This document shows, piece after piece, positions 13,301 to 18,769 of a stretch of DNA of 64,000 nt. Each line of letters begins with the position of its first letter. Positions within the stretch are counted from its first letter, which is position 1. Source of the DNA: Candidatus Obscuribacterales bacterium (GTDB taxonomy: Bacteria > Cyanobacteriota > Vampirovibrionia > Obscuribacterales > Obscuribacteraceae); NCBI GenBank assembly GCA_019744775.1, contig JAIETZ010000004.1, positions 186,001 to 250,000 on the forward strand. Direction: 5' to 3'. The notes under the pieces are model-generated. The model was given only the letters and a program-made list of their open reading frames with translations. It was not told the origin of the DNA and made no database searches. Both the position numbers and the translations under genes were made by a program.

Positions 13301-16300
13301 ACTTTCACTAACGATGGAAAAGTAGAGAGTCTCTCCCTTGCAGCTGCCGGTACAAACACCATATCTATATCCAGCTTGGGCACTTGGACACTTGCCGGCA
13401 GCACAGGAATTCTAGATCCTGGTCAGAATCACTTTGCAAAACTAACTTCACCCATCTCAGTGATCCTGGCAAACAGCCTAACTCAAGAGATCGGTTCAGC
13501 TGGTATTACAGCCAGCATAGAAATTGCCGCGCCTCGGCTTTACGGGCCGGATGACGGCAGTACTGCCAGTGTTAATACTAGCGGCACAGTGGTACTACAC
13601 AGTGGCTCCGCTGGAGGCTCATTTCAAGCAATTGGGAACGGAACCATCAACTTCGGCTCACCAGCTGGTGGTCTTACGAATTTTTCCTCGGCAACCGGCG
13701 GCGATTTGAACTTCACTATTCAAGACATTGTCTTGGAGCAGACAGGCACAACAGGCAATTCATTTGTGTTGAATTCAGGTGGCACATTCAGAAATTCCGG
13801 CACGATCCTTGTGAGTGCTGACACCATTACAATAGCTGGGACAGATCTGACTCTTAAAGGAGAGTTTGGGATTTTCAGCTTTAACTCAACCGGCTCAGTG
13901 CGGGTTGAGGCAAATGTGCTGAGAATGGACGATATAAATCTGTCGGTATCGAGCGGCTCCGACTTCGTGCTATCGGTCGCGCAGGTTGTCGGCAACTTTA
14001 CGACAATTCTAAACGGACCAGTAGTACTGGACGGTGTCAGCAGCACACGATTTTCACTGGCAGCAGGCGCAGCGGCAAGTATCATCCGCGTGGACTCGCT
14101 TCAAGACAGTAGCGGTTTCACGACATTGACAGTGGATAATGGAGTAACCGTCACTTCCGATGCCACCATTACGTTTGGCTCAGCAAGTAATTACAATGTA
14201 TCTGGTGCTATTTCTGCAAACGGACTGATAAGCCTTCCTTCAGACTCTCAGATTGTTATGGGCACTGGCTCAGCGCTAACGGCTCAGTCATCAAACAATA
14301 TTGACTTCGGTACCAATACCCAAATATCGGGCGGGAGTCTTTCCGGAACGATTACGGCAAACCAAATTAATTTCACTGGTGGCACGGTGAATGTAGATAT
14401 AAGAGAGATAAACGGACTATTGGGTCCTATCTCCACAGGCGGTTCCGACGTCACAATTCATACGGCTGTCGGTAATCTAGTGGTGGCACAGACTGGAGTT
14501 GATACCAGTGGCGGCAGCAACGCCGATGGAGGAACAATTGATTTGAGGGCTTCTACCGGATCCATTCGCGGAGTCACACTAGTCACAGCCCCCTCATTCA
14601 ACACGCAGGGCGACGGCAACGGCAAGAGTGCAGGTAGCATCAGCCTGATTGCAGGAATTGATCTATCCACAGCCACCGTCCAGGCTACGGGCATTAATGG
14701 GGCATCAGGACAGGCAATCACTTTGACTGCGCCAAACGGACTGAACTTAATTTCGGATGTAGATGCAAGAGGTTCGGTGGCCGGCGGCAATATCACCATA
14801 AATACGGAAGCTCTCTCCGGCACATCTGCGGCAGTCTCAACCAATTTTAACGCGACGATTTCAGTTGAATCGCAGGATAACCTCATTCTCACTGGCACCA
14901 CTACTTTCCGCACCGCCGGAGCCGGCAGCACTTCTTTTCTGGCTATGACAGCAGGGAAGTCCATTACGCTTGGTGATGCTGCAGCGTTAGTTGTAGAAGG
15001 AGGTGGAGACCTAAATATCCGCACACCAAACCTGATCTTTGCCGCGACTACAACCAGTCCTTCCCTAACCGCAACGGAAAACTCAGCCGTCACAATCAAT
15101 TCAGGCAACTCAAGTACAAATGTGAGTCTCAACATCACCGGTGCGGCAGGCTTTGGCGGAACTATAACTACTTGCGCCAACTGCGCAGGTTCGGGAGGTT
15201 CCATTTTAATCTCACCAACTGGAAATGGCTCTCTGACCTTCGCGATATCCGGTGTCGGTGTTACAGATTTGTCCTTTAATGGCGCCGATCTTGCCTTGAA
15301 CGCCACAGCTGTGACTATCAATCCAGGTGTATTCATAGGCTCAGATCAGCAAATTGTCGTCAATATGAATTACGCTGCGCCAGCAACACCGACGTTTGTC
15401 AACAACGGCTCGTTGGAAACACAATTCTCCGGAGCCAATACCTCAAGCATATTAATACAGAACACTCTCGGTAATCTTAATCTTTCAGGCAGCGGTTCAT
15501 TCTTGCAGGCAGGAAGTGTCAAAGGCGACACGGTATTTCGAAGCAGCGGCAACTTGACCATAATTGACGGAACATCCTTCACAGCTTCAGGTGGAGGTAG
15601 CGTCATTTTTTATGCTCTCGAAATACAGGTAAGCAGTCCTTCAGCCGCAACTGCATCTGCGACCTTCAGCGCCAACGGAGTCTCCAACTATGTGATTAAT
15701 TCCAGCTTCGTTTGCACTATTTGCCCACTAGCATTTCGCCCAGCCGGTTTGGCGACTACGTCCACTCTCAACTTGAACGGAGCCCCCGTAGCCACTAGCA
15801 CCGTCGGCGGTGCCACATTCAACCCGGTGTCCAGCATACTTGTCGGCGCCGACTTCACACTGGCAACCGACAGCTCGATTACTTTAAGCACAACCCCGTT
15901 TACACCTGGTACTTCCAGCATTGTGACTCTAGACGGGACAGTCAGCGCCCTGTCAGGCTCAGTCGTTGTTCAAAATCCGGACAATTTAATACTTGTAGGA
16001 ACAGGTAGAATTGAAACCGGTCCATTCGGTTCAATCAATTTCAATGCAGGCAATATGATTACCCTTGCAGGTGGAGTATTGCCGACCACACTGACCGTCG
16101 CGGGCGGGCCATTAAGCGTTGATGCTCCTCAACTTGTAATTGCATCCGGTCAGTCACTTATCAGAAACAACGATATCTCAATCACCACAAGCTCTCTTAC
16201 GAACAATGGCTCCCTGCAAATGCTGAGTCCAAGCAACATCAACGTATTAGCAGCCCAAGTCGGCAGCTCGCTTGACCTGACTGTAAACGGCTCCGGCTCT

Positions 16301-18013
16301 TATTCAGCCACCTATCTCAACCTTACATTGGACTGCTTGTGTAGTCCAAGTTCGGCGAATTTGACTTTATCAGGATCTCCGACGGTCGATGGATCTATCG
16401 CCATATTAACTGCTTCAATTGGATCAGTTGTTGTGCCAGTCAACACCAACGTAACTGCTTCAGATGGAATATCAGTGAGCACCAATAGCTTAAGCATCTT
16501 TGGTACTTTGCGAGCATTGGGTTCGCTTCCCATACTTGGAAGCGGCGGCATAAATATTGCAGACAATGGCTTGTCTGGCTCAGGTACCATGTCCATTAAC
16601 GGCCCCGGTACATTGATCGCCATATCCGATTCAATTGTTTTTCAACCCTCAAGTAACTCAATCACTTTTACAAACACGCTTACTTTGCGCGCTTCACCTG
16701 TCGGATCGTCCGCGGCAGTGTCAGTAGTAGACAATGCAAATCTGGGCGTGATATTAACTGCAAATGCGAATCTCATGGTGATTGGTGGAGATGGACGTAC
16801 TCTTATTGAAAGTCCGACAGGCTTACCTCTCAACCTTTTAGGATCAGGAAAACTCTCATCTACTACACAGCTAGCTATTACAGCTACCGCCCCAGCTTCC
16901 AACTTAAATTTGACAGGAAGCCCCAGTCTGTTGCTCGAAGGTCCGGTCTTCTTGTCTGCAACCGGGGGTGCCGTCAACATCATTTCTGGTCAGATAGCAC
17001 ACAGCGGACCGGTCATGCTCAACACGCCGGCAGCTATACCAAGCGGATTCAATCCTGACACAGACGTTGCTCAACTGAATTCCACGGTAACACCTCCAAA
17101 TTCCGTCAATGCCAGTCTCTATATAAGGACGAACGAACTTACCGTCAACGGCAACCTCAGTGCCATGACGGTAGCAGAAGCTGCGGCCGAAATTGGTACC
17201 GGCTCAAATTTCGGAACAGGTCTCGCTTCCCTAGAGACTGGGCGATTGCCAATTTTCTCATTTCTGTTTTCACTTTTTCAGCAAGGGGACATCACCAATT
17301 TGTCAGCTCCACAAATTATCGCCACCGACAAGACCCCGTTTAGACAAAGTACTTCTGAAGAAACATTCTTGCTAGGGTATTTGTCTAGCGATCAGCTTGA
17401 GCATCCAACCGGCTTTATTGCCACCCTTGAAGACGCCCGACTGCACACAGTAAGTCTTTTCACCCAGAACTGGGCAGAAAACGCCGGGCTTGTCGCGGGG
17501 CAACAAACAGGTGGCAATTCCCTGCAGCTAATGCAAGGGGCGGGTATTTTCACACCAGCACAAGACATAGTTATTCAAACAAACCACGGTACAGTTTATA
17601 TTGCCGCCAAGAGCACGGCGATAATTTGGACAACCGGTAAGGAAACTACAATCTATACCTTGCATAGCAAGCGCCTTGGTGATATTTCAGCGCTAGTGGG
17701 CAAACACCGCATTTCTATCCCTCTGGGCATGCAGTTAGTACTGGCAAATGGCGACGGTAAGAATTTGGAGGGCATAAATGCCATCACAGGAATCGCATTC
17801 AGGAATGCAATTGACTTGAACCTTGACGGTGAGGTTAAGGGATTTCTGGCGGATTTTTCCCTAATGTCGTCCATTGAAGCAATTAAGGTTCTCCGTGGGC
17901 TTGCCAAATCTGGCGACCCCGCTGCCAAGCGTTTTGTATCAATTCTTTTGAAAAATTCCGCCCTGTTGGCACACGTAACAGCTTCACACGGTCCTTACAA
18001 AACATCTAAATAG
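1370..18013 (+). CDS. Giant secreted modular repeat protein (5547 aa)
   Basis: A single uninterrupted frame. Residues 1-28 are a Sec signal peptide (two Arg/Lys clusters, hydrophobic core, cleavage near VALA-QE). After it come: a half copy of the TPAEQIA module (~105-165); filamentous-haemagglutinin-like repeats with SGLIAASTGNL-type units (~240-345); four glycine-rich blocks (Gly-Gly-Gly runs, about residues 645-990, 2005-2195, 2780-2955, 3390-3735); four full 'DANYG...TPAEQIA...LTYTG' cassettes; a distinct repeat array (~1305-1920); a beta-rich Ser/Thr/Asn region (~3950-5360); and a non-repetitive tail from ~5385. The composition and parallel-beta-helix-like repeats suggest a surface or extracellular-matrix fibre or adhesin. 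This is inference: no adhesin domain is proven. No LPXTG motif, autotransporter barrel or neighbouring TpsB transporter is visible, so the route across the outer membrane is unknown. Glycine blocks resemble mycobacterial PE_PGRS only in composition. Confidence 0.85.
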   Translation: MIQFRKKLALLCAFGFLFVHLQGSVALAQESTSSVPDSHSCDSATCVNGTNPATATIVESASHSTPINLDLSSTQQTVALPTTATFLPFNLSVTDGSSLPIQPGALLTPAQFIAAFQILSGGTQELLLGINGNAVGGSFAINETLSQPLGNLVVPQGVTAIHDFGVASELNLAGILSNAGTFYAVSSNMAVNSAAISSSSIINQQGALITSVLPTAGLPGYSNLLSSLNLNVSAIQEILNHGTISSSANLLMSAGGSIANTGSITAAQNAVLNAVMGNINNSGLIAASTGNLHLSAGGSILNTANILAGHNAALMSIIGSIANSGLVAADSGNINLTSELGRSLAVNNIEGTLRALNAQINIENIFNDEASIISLAGGDLLSQELNLSAGAGKVNLAAGNVSGVVNIDAACANLSVSGPSLNLGRLNITGDPTFYNSGGSVVLNNPGTFQVNANLAVVASQDIIINGPSGEGIITNPGAGQAGDVYLFAGANFTAPLPLQNLQSGPDFATTITLQGGSTTGGAVYVPGGIRTNGGIVQIAAYSGNGSGSTLNPGSIQVGDVSTKGGGVAMISGATSGVGISTGNITTSTASGPKNGGNVGLLAVPFTSPSFSITNAVPSTFPAPFAPTSSTYNSALISTGNILTAGGGGNGGTDLSPIGQAGGSGGSVTIRSNGTINTGFVRTFGGGGGGGVGNNPGGVGGTGGTVLLDAGAGSVNVLGDINSSGGGGGGGGSFNTVALIYIAGGSGGSAGAVSISSNSVVSIAGAILAAGGGNGGSGKSTFLFGLGQAGGGGGSYGGGGGGGATGGGAQVPGGAGGGGLYGGGGGGGGGNGTVSAGGGGGGGFAGGGGGGGGAGGFQDAGTTPPPPEAGGGGGGGGLGIGGGGGGSTGANGAAGSGGGSGGDGLPGGGNLSSPGGSGGPGGGGSGGAGTVGNTVIVNGGAGGAGGGAGAGTGAGGAGGVNLGGSIPLGGGTPVPPVPDTNGAAAGWGGGGQVTISGHSLHVGQSNGTGSNLGSIRAEGPGGFINIQTSPTAKAVYFNDANYGPGAQLYASPLGGFGAEGPSVANQIVINGSVMGSQVAAGRYGGQAVNIRYSTNLTRQVSVANLLTPAEQIAVVQVLTGGLASQTIVLSDLLTRSAIGGNFTIDSSLIPSGGFTSLNLPSTVTANVNVPTLTYAGPATIDGFVSFSSGGAQLHVSNGNIAGSGRVIGSYALRISAGNGSIGASGNPLGVQARVLGLDAAGSGNVFALFMDNIQLELHNSTAAGQFNLYAPQTITSSPGTSISSPIVIIESGVAIGEQGAPLNINGTTQLTAKAGLSVYVRNISPTGTTTLAGANNMFGQAIVNRGTTYNLQSQGDIIAAGGASSLPESAVTAASVALNSTLGNVGSSTKPVLLGTAYTNLTAQAAQSVFVKNPLNGATSLSSSVLSDGSLITNKAGNTYSFESEGTIASLSVGTLADNSISAPRVIVTSNNGDVGLSYLPVLLSGQSGQTTLLTARALSAGGSVNIRALSPGLTVSLRDVFSGGFPLYDNGAGQTYSLQAASDIISSTAGAGSTITAPTTVLYSLAGNTGTAASPVMLSGTSNLTAQASQSVVIRDITNGNITLQGNVAADGTTITNKAGSTYNLQTVGDIVSSNIGTPANNAILASSIILYSTTGNVGTAASPVLLNALFAPLTAQASSTGKSVFINNILVPPPPGSLPFDASTTVILSNGVAAGGAAITNRAGSIYNIQAVGRIIAASQTVEITAPDVVLYSSTSDVGSSAASPIRISSPSNLTAKAAGSVFINNTATGPGTTVSLKSANSVDGTLIANSAAGQFNIAAQGNIVSSASGAANAISAPITILHSVAGSTGTATAPVLINGATTLTAQANQDVQISTADILQPFSISFGNAAVQSSSGNIISNKAGSLYRVFSNSDISLSSDLLVEAPLFQLQSQSGNLTTLNIRNSGQSIDMSANSGSISTGNIITAGIGGTAGNMAAAGGPGQNAGNISINALANINTGMLLAYGGGGGGGTTGGAGGSGGNVLIGSTGGSVITNAINSSGGGGGGSSAIGSAGGAGGSAGNITISVNHPNSVAIQGSVLAAGGGNGGSSTTAFGGAGGGGSFGGGGGGAAGTNAGGGGGGYGSGSGGNFFTAGGGGGSTAGNGAGGNGMPTGGSGGFFGMGGAAGNAVSSNGANVGSPVGSGNGGAISISALVVSITGTVAGLGAGTAYSSSAFTQDSLNALGAGGSIVIGTPSGQSYFADANYAAGAATYLAPAGRFVSVGSLQADQPIVINGVSFASPVAAGSFDTVGSILEGTQLVLITPGSFITPAEQIAFLQVLGGGPQTLLLGQPAATNTPGTGFASGGNFSINNQNVPSGDFNSLTLPAGVTAQVNVPTLTYTGQATVDGNINFSSASAQLNVGSSLNLGGTINFNGATSGAVLAGNTISGSGSVSSLSGLLSITSTAGNIGTSLTALAVSSGASGIMQLRLNANALTNAAGLGNVYIRSADADLSATLPALLLAGSSAGSGLPADNTTGNFEVTATSGGIGILGAVSATTGLTLSANTNLTQQAGGSFASKGLSLLARTGSVYIQSLSVNGGGISLMSGQDVIVAGGLATVPGAVQGDLTLVAGANFVNAFSINGASATGGTIFVTGPITTSGNNFTAAAYTGSGTGSAFLPGTVSVTGAINTGAVSGSQINGNAAIIAAGSSSAISVAGITTSSGAGSSPAAGSIHLFAATPVINGGTDLFTKAGAISPRPPFEVSGLVLSSGSITAGNLMAAGAAGPYDSFAGSGSPGGAGGTVTIGAGGNINTGFIRSFGGGGWGTFLENGLAGGAGGAIAVTSTGGAINIAGDVNASGGGGGGAGGSLLTPYVGGAGGSGANVTVSGTGTVNIIGPVLAAGGGSGGKTMDFFGHVSGGGGSFGGRGGTGGDTSGNGLGLGFADSIPNYGGGGGGFGLGGSGTSLVENGSDAGGASAGAVVINGRLVAIGTIGQLLTSTGGSFDLDSVNALGGGGTVILNSQFGQTTYFNDANYGALANVYLAPGSGRLQAGSGIGTPITVNGIASASPVNLGIFGAGGATIEESGSPFVILPGMFITPAEQIAYIQVAAGGPQALTLGGTGPGTGRAIGGSFSIQTENIPTGNFTNLRLPPTVVANANVSILTYTGSAQISGTLNLNNSTSQLNIGGSTSVLGLGSITFSNNSSGALTSGGSIDLSGPGIGLTVNSFSPSTLVLVSGGEIRSVAALLNLSQPNALDLTVIAGVNLSPIQADGSVSFSAGSTSGGAVQVNSSISTNGGKLEIAAYAGSALGSGSVNIAGTIDTNNGNLTIISGAASGTGISTGQIISAGTALTGSAGSVRLLTASPIIANPGAATIANSTISPSPVFATSGLTLSGAGISTGGILAAGAGGAGATASAGEAGGAGGEIQIQSGGSISVGFVRSFGGGGGGGSAGGTGGNGGNINITAVSGFILIAGDINSSGGGGGGSSQSDVPGGLGGSAGSITISTSSGVAITGPILAVGGGNGGYNDSGSTLSSDSGGGGGGGSFGGGGGGAAHTSSGAGGGGGFYGGGGAGGGTSSATVGGSGAGGGYAGGGGGGGGSTGTIAGSGGGGGGGLGNGGGGGGGGFFGGAGAGGEGGGVSAGNNGVNGSNTINGGTGAFGGSGNGGGGNGSSGQGASGDFIGGRGGNGDTTGGGTPNGGLGSNGGAGFGGRFGSGGTSGGLTSGTNGAEAGATGASGNSGAITISGQTISVSTDIGNLDGGSSGFSLSNYNADALNALGNNGTIVISAGAFAPIYLPDANYGLGANTYPAQTGGFFSTGGLAAGTGAGQPITIGGVSYASPVAGGSFGGETATILEDGVSVTIGPGMFITPAEQIAFVQVVLGGTPASQTLILSQSLSTSNPGTGYASGGDFNIDSNNIPDGGFTNLILPDLVIATVSVPLTYSGSASISGSLNFNSPGAQLNVGNGLTIAPTGIIGSVDSLSINLGTDTTFTNDGKVESLSLAAAGTNTISISSLGTWTLAGSTGILDPGQNHFAKLTSPISVILANSLTQEIGSAGITASIEIAAPRLYGPDDGSTASVNTSGTVVLHSGSAGGSFQAIGNGTINFGSPAGGLTNFSSATGGDLNFTIQDIVLEQTGTTGNSFVLNSGGTFRNSGTILVSADTITIAGTDLTLKGEFGIFSFNSTGSVRVEANVLRMDDINLSVSSGSDFVLSVAQVVGNFTTILNGPVVLDGVSSTRFSLAAGAAASIIRVDSLQDSSGFTTLTVDNGVTVTSDATITFGSASNYNVSGAISANGLISLPSDSQIVMGTGSALTAQSSNNIDFGTNTQISGGSLSGTITANQINFTGGTVNVDIREINGLLGPISTGGSDVTIHTAVGNLVVAQTGVDTSGGSNADGGTIDLRASTGSIRGVTLVTAPSFNTQGDGNGKSAGSISLIAGIDLSTATVQATGINGASGQAITLTAPNGLNLISDVDARGSVAGGNITINTEALSGTSAAVSTNFNATISVESQDNLILTGTTTFRTAGAGSTSFLAMTAGKSITLGDAAALVVEGGGDLNIRTPNLIFAATTTSPSLTATENSAVTINSGNSSTNVSLNITGAAGFGGTITTCANCAGSGGSILISPTGNGSLTFAISGVGVTDLSFNGADLALNATAVTINPGVFIGSDQQIVVNMNYAAPATPTFVNNGSLETQFSGANTSSILIQNTLGNLNLSGSGSFLQAGSVKGDTVFRSSGNLTIIDGTSFTASGGGSVIFYALEIQVSSPSAATASATFSANGVSNYVINSSFVCTICPLAFRPAGLATTSTLNLNGAPVATSTVGGATFNPVSSILVGADFTLATDSSITLSTTPFTPGTSSIVTLDGTVSALSGSVVVQNPDNLILVGTGRIETGPFGSINFNAGNMITLAGGVLPTTLTVAGGPLSVDAPQLVIASGQSLIRNNDISITTSSLTNNGSLQMLSPSNINVLAAQVGSSLDLTVNGSGSYSATYLNLTLDCLCSPSSANLTLSGSPTVDGSIAILTASIGSVVVPVNTNVTASDGISVSTNSLSIFGTLRALGSLPILGSGGINIADNGLSGSGTMSINGPGTLIAISDSIVFQPSSNSITFTNTLTLRASPVGSSAAVSVVDNANLGVILTANANLMVIGGDGRTLIESPTGLPLNLLGSGKLSSTTQLAITATAPASNLNLTGSPSLLLEGPVFLSATGGAVNIISGQIAHSGPVMLNTPAAIPSGFNPDTDVAQLNSTVTPPNSVNASLYIRTNELTVNGNLSAMTVAEAAAEIGTGSNFGTGLASLETGRLPIFSFLFSLFQQGDITNLSAPQIIATDKTPFRQSTSEETFLLGYLSSDQLEHPTGFIATLEDARLHTVSLFTQNWAENAGLVAGQQTGGNSLQLMQGAGIFTPAQDIVIQTNHGTVYIAAKSTAIIWTTGKETTIYTLHSKRLGDISALVGKHRISIPLGMQLVLANGDGKNLEGINAITGIAFRNAIDLNLDGEVKGFLADFSLMSSIEAIKVLRGLAKSGDPAAKRFVSILLKNSALLAHVTASHGPYKTSK
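1684..1860 (+). repeat. TPAEQIA module, N-terminal half copy
   Basis: Encodes LLTPAQFIAAFQILSGG followed by a GGSFAIN... LVVPQGVTA stretch. This matches the second half of the cassettes further on but lacks the preceding DANYG half. Confidence 0.7.
2092..2400 (+). repeat. FHA-like beta-helix repeats
   Basis: Two to three ~45-residue units of the form 'SGLIAA.SGNL.LSAGGSI.N', with spaced Asn-Ser/Gly and alternating hydrophobic residues, typical of filamentous-haemagglutinin-type parallel beta-helices. Confidence 0.6.
3300..4340 (+). repeat. Glycine-rich block 1
   Basis: About 345 codons, mostly GGN glycine in runs of 3-8 separated by Ser, Ala, Asn and aromatic residues. It generates long proline-rich open frames on the minus strand that are not genes. 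Confidence 0.9.
4481..4970 (+). repeat. DANYG/TPAEQIA cassette A
   Basis: Starts FNDANYGPGAQLY (residue ~1037). LLTPAEQIAVVQVLTGG lies 65 residues later, then GGNFTID, NLPSTVTANVNVPTLTYAG and a LHVSNG end. Confidence 0.85.
5280..7130 (+). repeat. Array of ~85-100 aa repeats (LTA-A / ITNKAGSTYN type)
   Basis: About seven degenerate units, each running LTAQA..SV.I ... G..ITNKAGSTYNLQ..GDI.S ... ILYS..GNVGTAASPV.L. The units are unrelated to the DANYG cassette and occur only between cassette A and glycine block 2. Confidence 0.8.
7380..7960 (+). repeat. Glycine-rich block 2
   Basis: About 190 codons of the same Gly-run type as block 1, introduced by a shared INTGMLLAYGGGGGGG-like entry sequence. 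Confidence 0.9.
8093..8600 (+). repeat. DANYG/TPAEQIA cassette B
   Basis: FADANYAAGAATYLAP, then ING.SFASPVAAGSF, FITPAEQIAFLQVLGGG (65 residues after DANYA), GGNFSIN, VPTLTYTG and AQLNVG. Confidence 0.85.
9700..10235 (+). repeat. Glycine-rich block 3
   Basis: About 175 codons, the shortest of the four glycine blocks. It has the same entry (GFIRSFGGGG) and exit (DSVNALGGGG) sequences as its relatives. Confidence 0.9.
10408..10890 (+). repeat. DANYG/TPAEQIA cassette C
   Basis: FNDANYGALANVYLAP, ITVNGIASASPV, MFITPAEQIAYIQVAAGG, GGSFSIQ, LTYTGSAQISG and SQLNIGG. Organised like copies B and D. Confidence 0.85.
11540..12560 (+). repeat. Glycine-rich block 4
   Basis: About 340 codons of Gly runs, similar in size to block 1. 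It enters through GFVRSFGGGGGGG and leaves into NADALNALGNNG. Confidence 0.9.
12714..13230 (+). repeat. DANYG/TPAEQIA cassette D
   Basis: LPDANYGLGANTYPAQ, ITIGGVSYASPVAGGSFGG, MFITPAEQIAFVQVVLGG (70 residues after DANYG), GGDFNID, LTYSGSASISG and AQLNVG. It is the last copy; the rest of the protein has no further one. Confidence 0.85.
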
Positions 18014-18037
18014 TAAGACAGAATTGGAGACTTTTTA

Positions 18038-18454
18038 TCAAACCTGAAAGAGATCGAGCACTAAACAGAGGCGATCATCAATAGCTCGCACATGACTCGC
18101 TTCCAGCACACCGACTAAACGACGCAGTCGAATAATGGAAACACTGCGCACCTGTTCGGTCATGAAATAGGTCGAGTGATGTAATCCATTTGAAATAGAA
18201 TCGCCAACTTCTCGATGAGAAAATAAAGTCGTCCCGCTAGAGTTAGTGAAATGAGCGCTGGTTCCTGGTACAACGATTACTCGACCAAGCCGCGCCGCAA
18301 AGTTATTCAATTCTTGTCGAGACACAATAACTGCAGGGTGCTCCATTCCAAGTTCGGTTCCTAAAGGATTGCCAAAGTCAACCATCCATATCTCGCCGCG
18401 ACGATAACTCGCCTCAGAAGCTGAGTGACTTTTAGGCTTTCCACCACCAGCCAT
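18038..18454 (-). CDS. MazF/PemK-type endoribonuclease toxin (pair 1)
   Basis: A 138-aa toxin of the MazF/PemK/Kid fold, a family that cleaves mRNA and is held inactive by its antitoxin. The diagnostic start is present (RRGEIWMVDFGNPLG..., then HPAVIVSRQELN), followed by VIVVPGTS and a C-terminal helix. About 18 N-terminal residues (Gly/Ser/Lys) precede the domain. The gene starts two bases after the stop of its antitoxin, with AGGAG inside the antitoxin's end, so translation is probably coupled. It ends 25 bases from the convergent end of the giant gene, with no clear terminator between. The cleavage site cannot be predicted. Confidence 0.8.
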   Translation of the reverse strand: MAGGGKPKSHSASEASYRRGEIWMVDFGNPLGTELGMEHPAVIVSRQELNNFAARLGRVIVVPGTSAHFTNSSGTTLFSHREVGDSISNGLHHSTYFMTEQVRSVSIIRLRRLVGVLEASHVRAIDDRLCLVLDLFQV

Positions 18455-18456
18455 GA

Positions 18457-18714
18457 TTAGAGCCCATCTCCTGATGCGCCCTCAAAAGCAGAAGATATTT
18501 GCCTATATTTCTTCAGCGCTTTCTCGTTACTAGCTAAATCTGCAAGATCTTGCGCAAAACGCTGTGCCAACATTTCACGCTCAAGGAGCGTCACAGCAAG
18601 ATCCAGCAGTTCGGGCTGACTCATGTCAGTTTGCGTTTGCATTCGGTCCAACTTCTGCTTAGCTGCAAGGTTTATACGGACGATTGGCTGCCTGGATGGA
18701 ATACGAGCTGTCAT
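18457..18714 (-). CDS. Ribbon-helix-helix antitoxin (pair 1)
   Basis: An 85-aa partner of the toxin just downstream. The N-terminus (SRQPIVRINLAAKQKLDRM, then SQPELLDLAVTLLERE) has the strand-helix-helix pattern of RHH DNA-binding proteins. The acidic, helical C-terminus would embrace the toxin. The frame stays open 26 codons further up, but the ATG at 18714 has GAGGTG eight bases before it, and the extra Cys-rich residues would overlap the promoter, so the shorter form is preferred. It probably represses its own operon through the TGTATACA array directly upstream. Confidence 0.7.
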   Translation of the reverse strand: MTARIPSRQPIVRINLAAKQKLDRMQTQTDMSQPELLDLAVTLLEREMLAQRFAQDLADLASNEKALKKYRQISSAFEGASGDGL

Positions 18715-18727
18715 AAATTCACACCTC

Positions 18728-18764
18728 TGTATACAATTATGTATACATTTTTGCATACAGTCAA
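18728..18764 (-). promoter_or_regulatory. Promoter with triple TGTATACA operator, TA pair 1
   Basis: On the minus strand TTGACT (18759-18764), 17 bases, CATAAT (18736-18741). Three octamers lie exactly 12 bases apart at 18728, 18740 and 18752 (TGTATACA, TGTATACA, TGCATACA). The first two are perfect palindromes, and the array covers the -10 box and most of the spacer. This is a typical binding pattern for RHH repressors. Confidence 0.7.
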
Positions 18765-18769
18765 GATTC

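Noticed and set aside
1370-18013. Two-partner secretion (TpsA) or mycobacterial PE_PGRS protein
   Set aside because: Beta-helix-like repeats and glycine runs are suggestive, but no certain TPS domain, no TpsB gene and no PE domain are present; composition alone is not enough.
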